A stretch of DNA of 64,000 nucleotides, taken from NCBI GenBank assembly GCA_028023455.1, contig JAQFVV010012476.1:3081820-3145819 (forward strand), written 5' to 3'. Below the pieces are notes generated by a model. The model saw only the letters and a list, made by a program, of their open reading frames with translations, had not been told where the DNA came from and did no database searches. Positions within the stretch are counted from its first letter, which is position 1, and each line of letters opens with the position of its first letter. This document shows positions 36,561 through 48,704 of this stretch, one piece after another. This DNA is from Epiperipatus broadwayi. Taxonomy: Eukaryota; Onychophora; Udeonychophora; Euonychophora; Peripatidae. Position numbers and translations under genes: made by a program.

Positions 36561-38360
36561 GTTTTGCTCTGGTTGAGGTGCTAACTAGTTTCCGACCCAA
36601 TGATAATATTAGTTATTGCAGAAACATATGTTTAGATGATTTTCTCATCAAAGATTCCCACTTAAAAAACTGAATTTTTCTATGAATAGCATGAGATAGC
36701 ATTATTCAATATCATATATAAGCAGTCACATGACAACAGACCAACCTTATCTAAATCGTGAATCTTTAATCTATTGTCACGACAACATCTATTAAAGTTG
36801 GATTTCACTTGTACTCTGATCTAAGATCTTAATATAAACAACGGTATTATGCGAATGATTTTATTCCAAAGACAGCAAATCATCTGATCAAGTAGAGTCA
36901 AAGTGAACATATTAACTTCTTATAATACAGAGCATATAGAGAGAGCGACTAAATTAGATTTTATTATATAAATAGATAGATAAATAGATAGGTAAATAGA
37001 TGGATGTATGGTTAGATGAATAAATGAATAACGGAGCAATAAAGTAGAAATTAGCTTAAACATAACTAAGACAATATTCAGCACCTTTTATTTATTTGTT
37101 TTTTTGAATTTATTTAGCTAACATAATTTACATTTTCCATTAATACATTAGTTTCTGATAAAAATGCATTCCAGTTTTTTGGATTTAGTAATGTATTTTG
37201 TTATTTTCATTTTTTCCATCCATGCTATTAGTAATTAATATTTTGTTTTTAGCTTTCTTTCCGTACTCTTTTATTTTATTTTTTTTAAAAAAAAAAAAAA
37301 ACCAAAAGAAAATTAAATGAATAATTCATAGATTACAGAAATTTGATTATTTTTTTTTTTTGATTTTTACTTTAAAAAAAGAAAAATCAATACAAACCTT
37401 GAGTATAATATTCCAACTACGTGGAGTGTAAAACCTCATCTTTTTCGTCATATTAATCTTTCAAATAGCCTTTTCCCTAGAGTGAAAAGATTTGCAAATA
37501 ACTTTTCCAATTTTGATTTCAAACTTAAATTCGACTATGGATACAAGGATACTTAGGAGAAAAAAAAATCTATTGCGAGGGAAATAAAGAAAACAAATTA
37601 ATAAATTATTGATAGATTTGTAATAATAATTTAAAAGTAAAAAAAAAAAACCAGTTATATAATACATACACACATATGAAAGGATAGCAAGAACTTTGTA
37701 ATGTAGTATCTAAAAATTCCAATCACAGCCATGATCTAGGGTTTGAACCCAAATGAACATTTTTTAGAAAGCTAACAATTTTCAAGTGAACTTAAATTTT
37801 TTCTTAGGTAGTTAAATCTATGGGCAAATTGCGAGGATACCAATTAGTTATCGGTGAATAGGTATCTAATTATTTATAGCCTGAAAGTAAAACAAAACGT
37901 TAAGACTATAAAGAATTTGGACCAAGTGGTAAATAACACATTTTTTTAATTGTTTTTTCTCTCTCGAAGAAACGTTAAAAAGATCTTAATTTCATTTTGA
38001 TTTATTTAAAATTGTTTTTATATATAATTAATTAATATAACATAAAATATCGTTATATAACAGCGATCGTTATATATATTTATTTATAATATTATATATT
38101 TATTTGTTTATAAAATTAAATAATATTAATGTTGTTATATAAAGATATTTTATAAAATATTTTATTTCCTTAATTTGAATGTAATAAGAATGATGAAAAA
38201 CTGTCTTCAGAAAAATTTAAAATTTTAATAAAAATAATATCTGAGCATTACTTTCGACCAGGTCGGTCATAATCATGGAACTATAGTAGAATATATATGA
38301 ATAAAATCTTTCTTGCTTTTTGCATTGATATTATTTTCTATAAATAATGTCTCTTTATAT
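36561..38360. other. AT-rich non-coding stretch
   Basis: No gene. A decayed (GATA)n-like run lies at ~36957-37030. A palindromic 'gggtttgaaccc' B-box-like motif occurs at ~37739. Homopolymer A/T tracts at 37270-37380. Bases 38000-38160 are AT-palindromic. Confidence 0.4.
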
Positions 38361-38744
38361 TTTCTTTTTCAATCTTTATGGTCAGTACAAACAACATCAA
38401 CATTAATAGAATCAAAATTATGTCCAGATTTAATTTCATGTTCCAAAAATATACATTTAATATTAGAATCTGTTTTAGTACATTTATATAAATATTTATT
38501 TTGAGCTAATCTTGTAGCATAATTGGCATGCAGATTCTGCATAAATGCAATGCAATTTATTATGGAGAACTTCATGCCAACTGTGCTACAAGATTAGCTC
38601 TACATAAATAATTAAACATGCTAAAACAGATTCTAATGTTAAATGTATATTTTTGGAACATGAAATGAAATCTGGACATAATTTTGATCCTATTAATATT
38701 GATGTTGTTTGTACTGAATGTAATGATTGAAAAAGAATATTGGT
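38361..38744. mobile_element. Palindromic Penelope-related fragment M
   Basis: About 170-bp inverted arms, 38361-38531 and 38574-38744, with a ~42-bp centre. Read outward, each arm encodes a decayed piece (LEHEIKSGHNFD on the minus strand of the left arm) of a type seen C-terminal to GIY-YIG domains in Penelope-like proteins ('H....TGH..D'). It resembles, in small, the head-to-head PLE1/PLE2 pair. Assignment of the protein fragment is tentative; the inverted structure is clear. Confidence 0.6.
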
Positions 38745-39793
38745 TTTTAACTGAAAAGTTTAATCTTTTTCAGACACTTTTGTTTAGAAAAAATAACTCA
38801 ATCCTTATTTCCTTTCTTTCTTTTTCTTTTTTTTTTTTTAACATCCAGGTAACACTTCAAATCTTTGAGCTTCCTTCTTTAGATCTTGAGATAAGACAAT
38901 TTCACAATTATAGTTCTGACCCATTATAAGCTTCCAAAGTGAAAAACAATTATTTACAAAAAAAAAAATTGCTACAAAGATCGATATCTGATTAAACAGA
39001 TTTCCTCTTTTAACAAAAAATTGTACAAAAAAAATAATTTGACAGATTTAATACTTCCTTTTCTTTCAATATTTAGGAAATGTAAATTTTTGTATGTAAT
39101 GTACACACATCTTTCATTCTTTCAAATCATTCATAAACTAACCTTAAATAATATGATTGCTAGCTTAGGAATTATAACCCAATTATTTAATTAAGTCTGT
39201 AACTTTTAAATCCCAATTATAATTAAAGAAAAGCAAAATAAAAGTATAGAATAAAATGTTAGAATTGATCAAGCATAGCTTAGTTTTAAAGAAAGTTAAA
39301 ATGTTTAATATTTGAAATATAAAACAATTAAATAATTTACACATACATTGCCCATATGTATGCATTATAACTTTGCTTTTTAACAGAAAATTTAAATATT
39401 AAATAGTTTAAATGTGTGTATTACCTTTCTATCAACACACAAACAAGTAAAGCATGTAATTGTTGACCCATTCTTTCTCTGTTTAAAGCTTTTAGAACTG
39501 GACCTTGTAGGGTTTAAACTTGGATGCCTTACAGCTTCTTTTATGGTTATATAAAATTGTGATGATGATTTTTGGTTACCTTCGGAAGATGACAAATTTA
39601 GCTAGTGACTAAATTGTAATGGCACAATATAAAGAGGCATGGTTTGTAGCATGTAATATCAATGCAATAAACAAGAAAGACCCATGCATTGCATTACCAC
39701 ATAATTGGAACATTTAATTTTAATGTATATATTTATTTATATATTTTATTTAAATATTTGAAACCAGGCACTCTTCACAAACCTGGGAGCTTA
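38745..39793. other. AT-rich non-coding stretch
   Basis: No gene. Contains a T/C-rich run at ~38800-38850. The open frame at 39392-39595 (minus) has no motif. Confidence 0.4.
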
Positions 39794-40165
39794 ATTGTAA
39801 GTATAGAGGATTTGAACTCAGATTTTCAAGCACCCTTCAACTATCCACACTATCTCATACAACTGATACACATGACCACACACATGTAAAAAAGATTAAT
39901 AATCACCAATATTCGTATTTCGTGCTAAACCAGCACTCATCAGTTGGTCCAGACTATCATCTCTCACACACATATATAATCAATGCTCAGTTTATATTAA
40001 GATAGCAAATCTTCATACTTTAATGGACAGGCTTCAATCCACTGCAACCTCCAACTTTTTAGCCATCCATATCATTGAAAATCTGATGATGAAAACTCAA
40101 ATCCCATGCTGATGCTAATATTATTGCCAATATTATCTGAGTTCAAATCCTCTATACTTATATAT
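39794..40165 (-). repeat. Family C hammerhead repeat, copy C1
   Basis: Bounded by inverted ends carrying a tRNA B-box-like motif: 'gtatagaggatttgaactca' on the left and 'gagttcaaatcctctatac' on the right. The interior holds the ribozyme on the minus strand (39902-39949), 'gatagcaaatcttcatact' and 'aatggacaggcttcaa', shared with C2 and C3. Confidence 0.75.
39902..39949 (-). ncRNA. Type I hammerhead ribozyme (C1)
   Basis: In the minus-strand sense: stem I ACCAA, core CTGATGA (39937-39943), stem II GTGCT-ggttt-AGCAC (perfect 5 bp with the usual G10.1-C11.1 closing pair), GAA, a stem III of ATACGAAT, then A17 and TTGGT pairing back with ACCAA. The core is intact. Stem III has one mismatch relative to the self-complementary ATACGTAT of C2 and C3. 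Activity is inferred from structure only. Confidence 0.8.
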
Positions 40166-40281
40166 TTTATTGTAGTTCAGTTATTAAAATTTTAAACTTT
40201 CTTGAATATTTTCCATTACTATTATAATTATTATTATTAATACAATATACAGGTTTAAACCTGCATTTATATATATAATAT

Positions 40282-40618
40282 AGGCGGGATTCGAACTCAG
40301 ACTTTCACACAACCCACTACTCTCATTGCCATCTCATATTGCTGATCCACCTGATCACACACATGTTGAAAAGATAAATAATCACCAATATACGTATTTC
40401 ATGCTAAACCAGCAATCATCAGTTGGTCTAGATTACTATCCTCACACATATATATAATCAGTTCTCAGCTTTATATTAAGATAGCCAATCTTCATACTTT
40501 AATGGACAGGCTTCAAACTATTTTAACTCACAACTCTTCAGCCTTTCATTTCATTGAAAATCTGAAGATGGAACATTCAAGTGGGTCGTGTGAAAGTCTG
40601 AGTTCGAATCCCGCCTAT
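40282..40618 (-). repeat. Family C hammerhead repeat, copy C2
   Basis: Ends are near-perfect inverted repeats of ~30 bp beginning 'aggcgggattcgaactcag' (left) and ending 'gagttcgaatcccgcct' (right), each with a B-box-like core. The interior has the ribozyme on the minus strand and the family C body. Inverted with respect to C3. Confidence 0.8.
40382..40429 (-). ncRNA. Type I hammerhead ribozyme (C2)
   Basis: Core CTGATGA, stem II TTGCT-ggttt-AGCAT (closing pair mutated to T-T, inner four pairs intact), GAAA, palindromic ATACGTAT stem III, A17, and stem I ACCAA/TTGGT. The change of CACG to CATG before GAAA fits CpG decay. The broken closing pair may weaken activity. Confidence 0.7.
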
Positions 40619-40789
40619 ATTACATATATAAATGCAGGTTTAAACCTGTAAATTGGTATTAATTTATATAAATAGTGCATAATAGGTCTGCCCATCCCTC
40701 ACATATGTATGTATAAATGGATTATTCTTCTATACATGAGGGGTCAGAATGACTAATATGTCAACATGGGTAGGATGACAACCTTGGCA

Positions 40790-41104
40790 CTAATAAGGGC
40801 TTTGAACGTTCCATCTTCAGATTTTCAATGAAATGGAAGGCTGAAGAGTTGTGAGTTAAAATAGTTTGAAGCCTGTCCATTAAAGTATGAAGATTGGCTA
40901 TCTTAATATAAAGCTGAGAACTGATTATATATATGTGTGAGGATAGTAATCTAGACCAACTGATGATTGCTGGTTTAGCATGAAATACGTATATTGGTGA
41001 TTATTTATTTTTTCAACATGTGTGTGATCAGGTGGATCAGCAATATGAGATGGCAATCAGAGTAGTGGGTCGTGTGAAAGTCTGAGTTCGAATCCCGCCT
41101 AAAT
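40790..41104 (+). repeat. Family C hammerhead repeat, copy C3
   Basis: Plus-strand copy, a near-identical inverted counterpart of ~40282-40600, ending 'gagttcgaatcccgcct' like C2. The left inverted end is missing and replaced by 'aagggctttgaacgttcc'. Confidence 0.8.
40955..41001 (+). ncRNA. Type I hammerhead ribozyme (C3)
   Basis: CTGATGA (40960-40966), stem II TTGCT-ggttt-AGCAT, GAAA (40982-40985), self-complementary ATACGTAT (40985-40992), A17 (40993), then TTGGT pairing with ACCAA. Same state as C2, including the T-T closing mismatch, so C2 and C3 share a recent ancestor or a duplication event. Confidence 0.7.
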
Positions 41105-41427
41105 TATTATTATTATAAAAATATTTTATATTATGTACTTAAAAAATACTTGAAAAAACAACATAATAAATTACATTTTTTTTCATTTTTCATGATAATT
41201 AAATAAATACAACATAAATGTGTAATAATGTTAATATTATTTATCTACACCTCTGTAGAAATGTTACCATGTTTCAAATAGAAACTTTTGTTTGTTTAAA
41301 GACACTAATAAAATTAAGTCTATATAAAGAAAATTTTAGTTAAATTGTTACTAAAATTTGGGTTCAAGCTTTAAAATAAAGTTGAACTTTGCAAAGTATT
41401 TAATACTAATTAGTGGATGTGTTTTTT

Positions 41428-41527
41428 GTAGTTTCAAGTGATTTACTCAACTACTAATGACTTCAGGCTTCATTGTTGTAGTTTCAAGTGATTTACTCAA
41501 CTACTGATGACTTCAGGCTTCATTGAC
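41428..41527. repeat. 50-bp tandem duplication
   Basis: Two adjacent 50-bp units (41428-41477, 41478-41527) starting 'gtagtttcaagtgattt' with about one or two differences. The second contains CTGATGA, but no stem II follows. Confidence 0.9.
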
Positions 41528-43663
41528 AGAAATTTATGTCTTGCAAGAAATGAGTGGATTTTCTTATCAAACATTGCTATTTGATACAACAGAAATGTTG
41601 ACTGTGCATGTAGATATATAATGTTAGCACACACATGCATGCACACACATGCATGCACACATACACACATATGGAATTATTTAATACATGAAGTTTTCTA
41701 TTTTAATTAAAAACATACAGCCCATAATTAAAAATTAAAAATGAAAAATTCCACATAAGATTAGTGGAGAAACCTATTACAAAGTAAAAAATAAAAATTA
41801 TTTGATTTTTTTAATGCTTATATCTGTCTACTGCAGGGCTTTGTAGTCCGTGTAACAACAGAAGTCACAATCAAAAGAGAATTCCTTTTGATTGTATAAT
41901 AGTACTGGCAGTATATTTTCTTTCTCTGTTAATCTTGATTTGGTGTTTGTCTTAGTAAGATATGGCTGTAATTTGTAATTAAAAAATTAAAAATGCAAAA
42001 CTTCACATTTTAAATATTTCCAACTGTAATATTCATTAAATATTAAATTGTAATATATATATATAATCAAAAATACTATGTAATATATATTATATATTAT
42101 CATTTGCCATTATTATAATTTAAAATTTATATATAGTACATTTTTAATAATTTTTTATTTTATATATTTATATGTTAAATTAGATTTTTTCATATTTTAA
42201 ATTGATAAAGAACAGGATACAGAAATTATATCTATGTAAACAGAGATAATTTTTTACTTTGTGATGCTACCAAGAATTCATGCATCTAAACAAATTTTCT
42301 CTGTTAACCCATACAATAGCTTCTTTGTTATGGGTTTTAGTGAACTAAAATTCACAATTAATTAAACACAAAATAAATATATAGTATATTAATGTTAGTT
42401 GACCTACACCCTGTAGAGAAGTTCAAAGAAATTTATAATTTTGTATATGGGAACATTTTATGAAGTATCAATTAATCTTTTATATGTGATTCTGACAATC
42501 AAAGCTAATGACATAAGCTATTTGAAAAACCAGATGATATCTCATTAACAACAACTACGTTTTTATTTAAGTGGACGTGCAATGCTCAATTTGGTGTTAA
42601 AGTTTTAGTGATCACTTAATTAAGCTTTTTTTATATTGACTTAATGTTAATTGACAGATTGGAGCTTATGATTCAACTCATTTTAAAGTGATCCTGCTTT
42701 CAAAAAATATTTAAGTATGTAAATATTAATTAAAGACCACAAAACATGTAATATACAAACATTAAATTACTTATGCTTTTTATAGAAATTTAAAAATTAT
42801 GGTCATATATATGGCGACATTTGATGAAAATCAGATAAACTGTAGCAGGACTCATGTTTATTCAATCAAATCTGGTATTATAAGCTTCTCAAAAGATAAG
42901 TGAGATCTCATTAAACATTAACTCTATTTCTAATTTAAAAGATTCACAATACTCAATTTTATATTAAACATAGAATGCAAATTACAAAAACAATGTTAAA
43001 TTATGCATTATGAGTCTATTTAAATATATATATATTTATGTTTGATATAATCTCAATTACTTTTTTGAGCAGCTGATGATATCAGATTGATTGACAGAAA
43101 CATGTTATGAAAGGGATGAATGAATTTTTCATCAAACAATCCCATATATAAGATAGTAATTTTTCATGAATTTCTATATTAATATATATGTATAGCATAC
43201 AGTCATCACTGATTTTAGTATATAGTTTACCAATATTAGCAAATATCATTTGGTTTATCTCACTTTCATCATTACATAACAGATCTTCATGAGCCATCCA
43301 CATAAATTAAGGCATCACACGACACCACTTACATAATGCTTATATAATGCTGTTTAGTATCAATTTTTTTTCTAACATTTATGTCACCTAATATAAGCTT
43401 TATTATTCAGTAAATACCTGATAGTAGTGTATACATGTGTTATCTTATTAGTTTTATGTCAATTCTGGTCAAGGGACAGAGGTGCTTATATTTATTCAAA
43501 AACTAATGTCACCATAATATATAAATACTAAATTAGTTTCAGATATATATGACTAAATTGTTTTTGATTAAAATTATTTATATGTTCATCAGTTTTAGGT
43601 TGATGGTAAAACAAAGAAATAAAAAATAGTTGATAGAAAAAGATGCATTAGATTGAAAAAATC
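41528..43663. other. AT-rich stretch with decayed internal repeats
   Basis: No gene. Segments at ~42400-42600 and ~42740-42960 resemble each other ('atctcattaa...', 'aatactcaat'), suggesting an old ~300-bp repeat. (CATGCACA)n-like sequence near 41630-41665. Confidence 0.4.
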
Positions 43664-43830
43664 CATGTGCATTGCTTCCAGATCTAAAATTCATCACTGA
43701 TGAAAGCCAGAAGTTAGAAACTGATCTGGAGATATTGAATAAGACAGTACTGGATTGGGAGTTATTAAGTACTACCATTTAACATATAGTGAGCACTAAA
43801 GCTTACACCAGGTGGCATAATTGCAATGGA
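43664..43830 (+). repeat. Family A hammerhead repeat, copy A3
   Basis: Family A order: 'aaaaaatccatgtgcattgc', the ribozyme (43691-43732), 'agttattaagtactacca', and terminal 'cttacaccaggtggcataat'. Confidence 0.65.
43691..43732 (+). ncRNA. Hammerhead ribozyme, degraded stem III (A3)
   Basis: Core CTGATGA (43697-43703) and GAAAC (43717-43721) are intact. Stem II is short (about three pairs). Stem III is ACTGAT where ACTAGT is the family consensus, and stem I TCATCA/TGGAGA pairs with one mismatch. Probably inactive or weak. Confidence 0.55.
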
Positions 43831-46139
43831 AAGAAAGAATTTGCTGATAAATGAAGATGTGTCTACAATATGAAAGCCAGTCATAGAAATTTGTAATTCG
43901 TTCAACTACATATATCCGATAGCAGTCTGTTATCTATTACAAATGTTCCTTGCAGAATGATATTCCATAAGGTGTTATAAAGCCATTAGAAATACTTTAT
44001 CTTCTTTTTACATAAAAATTGTTACAGTTTACTTATTTCTTTTGTGTAAACCGAATATTTTTAAGATTTTAAAAATTATATTATTTTTAATATAGGAGCA
44101 CACAAGGTGTTCAAATAAATTGTATTAAGTGGGTCTTCAGTGTTAATGAACATTGGTTGATGGTAACAAGCTACTTTTTGATCATAATTATTCTAATGCA
44201 TGAATTATAAAATTACCTAAATAAAAATAATTGGTTACCTTTATTGCTTAGGTGTTTGAATTCAGGATGAGATAGAGCTGAAAAGATTAGTTCCAGAGTA
44301 TGCCACTCCACAACTACACCCAACCCCATGGGATAAAAACAACATTGTAATGTTCCTTTAAACTAACGTAAATAAAATATTCTTATTTGAACTGAATATT
44401 TAATAAATAAGAGCAACATGGACAAATAAATAGAGCATGGTGTTCTAAAAAGTTACTAAACATAAAGAATAAGTCTTGGATCAGTGATTTTTGGAGTTCT
44501 GGATTATCGTAGTCCTGTTAGATAGCTTATAAAATTTCTAGATCTTAGCCCAATCAAAATTTTCCTGCGAGTGTATTTAGAAGGCTGTGATATAACATGA
44601 TAAGATAGTAAATATGGAATATTGAAAGAAACATATTAATATGTAAATACACACATGAAGTCAGTTAACATGTTTCCAAAGTAATGATAACCATATAGAT
44701 AATATGAAGTAAGATATTAAACGTATAATATTTTTCATAATCAATAAAATGATGTTTAATAAATTAGTTCTTCATTAATAACTACTTTATTAATAAGTAT
44801 TCTTTCCAACATGCACCATTAATTTCAATGCATAAACTCCTCCACACACATATTATCTGTTCCAAATTCTGGTTTATTATATAAGCCATTTCTTTTCAGG
44901 TCTTTACACACACACACACACACACCAGATTATATCTCTCTTACATTTTGATCATCTTTAATGGTGATTTTTTAGCAATTACTTCTATAAAATATGCATA
45001 TCAATGTTTATAATATATAGTATACATTATAAATATTAATATGCATATTTTAAAGGAATGATTGTTAAAAATGACCATAAAAGATCATCAAAAATATATA
45101 TAAAAAGATTTTTATGCAGTTATTATATATTATAGTAAACATATCTCACATATATAATTAAAAATATATATATACTGATGTAAAGATACATATAAAAAAG
45201 AAGGTAAAACATATGAATTATGTACTGGGATTTTTATGTTTACACAAAGGCAAAACTCTCGATACAGTAGCGCACACAGTCAGTGCGAGCAGAGTTTTAT
45301 GTTATTATTTTTATTGTTATTATTAGTTTACATATAGCTCACTGGTGGCGTTCAATACTTCTGCATTAATTTATCTATATTTGAGCTGGCAAAAGGTTGT
45401 ATTTACATCTATTGACTGAAGATTAATTTAATATTAAGAAGTTGTTAAATGTAAGGTTCAGTTTTGCTCTCTGATTAGTTATAATGATTTTAGAAGAGCT
45501 TGTACTTGTCTTGAAATTACATTAGTATATATTAATCACACTTCATGCGTGAGTATGAGAGTAAATGTTACACCTATATACAATCAAAGCTAAAGTGTAG
45601 GTAGATTCATTCTACATTTTGCATTTACAGACAGTTAGCTTGCATATAGATCACGGGGGGGGGGGAGTACTTCAACATTGTTTTATTATACATTATTGTA
45701 AATATATCTTACAAAATGTATACTATATATATTATAAGAAAAAGTCTTTCAAAATGACAATAAAATATAGTTAAAACATAGACGTAATATGATAATACGT
45801 AATGCATGTAAAGATGTGAAAAAAAGTGGTTCATTAAAAGAACAAAATGTGAAGAGTATTTTATGAATTGTTAAAAACAAATCGCGAAGAAATGCCAAAA
45901 TTGCTGAATAAGACAATTTTTTTTATTAATTAAAATTATAATTGCGTTACAAACTATGACTGAAACGTCAAATTACATTTAAATAAAGTAAAAATGTTAT
46001 TTATGAATGAAAAGCAAGTCAAATGAAGGTGTGGTAGTTAGAATTAAGGTAATTGATTTCATATATGCATAATCTTGTTTTGTTTTTGTGACATACTAAT
46101 AAAATTTAAAAAAATCATAAAATAATGATTAGTAAATCT
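43831..46139. other. AT-rich stretch with small repeats
   Basis: No gene. Holds a (CA)n run (~44907-44926), a fragment of a family B terminus (~45247-45297, 'aggcaaaactctcgatac'), a G11-12 run (~45655-45666), and two related segments (~45322-45375 and ~45630-45685, 'catatagctcac'/'catatagatcac'). Confidence 0.45.
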
Positions 46140-46815
46140 ATTTGTCAGGTGGTATGAGACGTTAATGTAAATGTACTATATTTTTTTTAAATATATAAAT
46201 AACTCGGGATTCTTTTTCAAGCAGACATGCCATAGATAATCAAGCTATTCAAGTGTTAAAAATGTATATTTAAAAATTATTACAATTTTATTTAAAAGAG
46301 TTAAATATTCTGACCTCACAATTTTGATCTCAGCCTCTTTCGGTAAATATATTAATGATTATAAATGATCATTTACTAGATTAAAGATTATCATATCATT
46401 TCTACTCAAGATAAAACTTAAACACTGTTAAAAAACAAGTTATGGAATAAATTAACTTCATCTCTCTCTCTCTCTCTCTCTTTTTACATGTAATATCTGT
46501 TTTAGGTATATAAAAAATGATTATTTTACGACATATTCAAACAAATGAATAAAAATATCTCAAAAGAATAAATGATCTCCCAAAAGCATTTCTGCTGAAT
46601 TAGCACTTTTCATTTGGTAGAGATTATAATATTTTATATATATCTCATTTGTTCAGAATTTATCAATATTAAATTATTAAAATTTGAATTTCAAATAGAA
46701 AACTTTTTAAATGCTCAACTTTGAAACCATCCATTTCAGATCACCAATTATTTACTAGACTAGAGATTATCATATCATTTCTAGGCCAGGTATAAACATT
46801 AATCCTAATTAAATA
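46140..46815 (+). repeat. Dispersed repeat family J, copies J2 and J3
   Basis: Two adjacent units (~46140-46440 and ~46470-46815) share 'agattatcatatcatttcta' and flanking blocks with each other and with the copy at 3270-3640. A (TC)n run (~46461-46481) lies between them. Confidence 0.55.
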
Positions 46816-46842
46816 TTAACATATATGCATTTTAACTGAATA

Positions 46843-48368
46843 ATAACAACATTTCACTCTTCTTATACTTTAAAGCAAAATATATTTATTTATTCTTTAC
46901 AGTTTTGACTGTTCCTAGCAGTCTTCATCAGATTTACAAAATTTAAACATTATATCAATACAAACATATTTCATACATATATCTATTATAATCTTACAAT
47001 TTTATCAACTTAATTATTAACATCACTTTATTTATTAAACTTACTATTCTATAACTTTTAACTTTTTAATTCTATTTTATCCTTTATTTTTCTTATTTAT
47101 TTTTATTCTTAATTATTATCATATTTATATTTATTCACCTTTTACCTTTACCATAATTTTAGAAATTCAATGTAATATTTATGAAATCTTTCTTATATTA
47201 CTACATTCATATTTTTAATTTTGTTTTTCATTTCACTTGTTTGTACATATTATCTCAATTTTTTTTATTATCTTATTCCAATCCTTAATTTATCTTTTAT
47301 CCATATTTTATTCCTGCTTCTTTAATTTATTTAATTTTTATAAAATTATGTACATATTATCTCAATTTTTTTTATTATCTTATTCCAATCCTTAATTTAT
47401 CTTTTATCCATATTTTATTCCTGCTTCTTTAATTTATTTAATTTTTATAAAATTATTTTTATATGTATTTTTATTTTTTATTTCTTACCTTATTCTTTAC
47501 TTTTTCTCTCTTTCCTCCACCATTTTCTTTATCCCATAATACTTCCTACTTCATTTTCTTTTTTTTTTTATATTTATATACAGCTTCCTCTATTATCTAT
47601 TATACAAAATACTTATTTATTTTATTTTTTTATTGATTTTCAGTTTTTATTTTTTACCCATATTTATTTTTTATACTAAGATTGCTTTTAAACCCCTATT
47701 CTATTAATATTTGGTTTTATCTTCTTTATTAAAATTGCTGTATATAAATATGAAAAAAAAAAAAAGGAAAAGGAAGTAAGAAGGATGATGGGATAGGGAA
47801 AATGGTGGAGAAAAAAGTAGAGAATAAGATAAGAAATAAAAAATAAAAATACATATAAAAATAATTTTATAAAAATTATGTCAATGAAAGAAGCAGAAAT
47901 AAAATATGGATAAAAAATAAGTTAAGGAATTGAATAAGATAATAAAAAAATTAAGATAATATGTAGAAATAAGTGAAATGAAAAATAAAGTTAAATATAT
48001 GAATATAGTAACATAAGAAAGATTTTGTAAATATTACATTAAATTTCTAAAATTATGGCAAAGGTAAAAGATGAATAATATAAATATGATAATAATTAAA
48101 AATAAAAATAAATAAGAAAAATAAAGGATACAATAGAATTAAAAACTTAAAAGTTATAGAATAGTAAGTTTAATAAATAAAGTGATGTTAATAATTAAGG
48201 TGATAAAATTGTATGATTATAATAGATATATGTATGAAATATGGTTGTATTGATGATATAATGTTTAAATTTTATAGATCTGATGAAGGCTGCTAGGAGG
48301 AGTCAAAACTGTAATGAATAAATAAATATATTTTGCTTTAAAGTGTAAGAAGAGTGAAATGTTGTTAT
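46843..48368. mobile_element. 1.5-kb palindromic (foldback) element L
   Basis: Long inverted arms of ~620-740 bp (46843-47580 and ~47750-48368) around a ~170-bp centre. Outer ends are 'ataacaacatttcactcttc' and its inverse. Near each outer end lies a 'cagtcttcatcag' motif, or its inverse 'ctgatgaaggctgctagg', also seen in other palindromes here. The left arm has a 107-bp tandem duplication absent from the right arm. No coding capacity seen; composition is strongly strand-asymmetric (T-rich left, A-rich right). Confidence 0.8.
47242..47455. repeat. 107-bp tandem duplication in the left palindrome arm
   Basis: Units 47242-47348 and 47349-47455 appear identical, starting 'tgtacatattatctcaa'. 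The opposite arm has a single unit, so the duplication followed palindrome formation. Confidence 0.9.
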
Positions 48369-48459
48369 AATATGTTATATAAAAAAAGCAAAAATAAAGA
48401 AGAAAATAGGAAGAGAAAGTATTGAAGATTATATTACAGTACATGGAATAATTTAAGTT

Positions 48460-48508
48460 TATCTCTCTTTTTTTTCATATGTAATATCTTTTTTAGATAC
48501 ACTTAAAA
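48460..48508 (+). repeat. Family J copy J4, left part
   Basis: Ends 'gatacacttaaaa' and continues at 51240 beyond the hAT insertion as 'acttaaaatatctactc'. The right part (51240-51456) keeps 'aatattaaattattacaatt' as in other J copies. Confidence 0.6.
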
Positions 48509-48704
48509 CAGTGGTCTTCAACCTTTTCACACCTGCGGACCGGTAAAAATAAGGATAAGTTTCTGTGGACCAGCAAAAATAAGGATAAGATTTCGCAGAC
48601 AGGCAGAAGTCTATAGATAAATTTTCTTAAAGATAAGCATAATTGTTATAACTGATCAAAACAACAATGTTAAATATATAAGATAAAGTTTTATATATAT
48701 ATAT

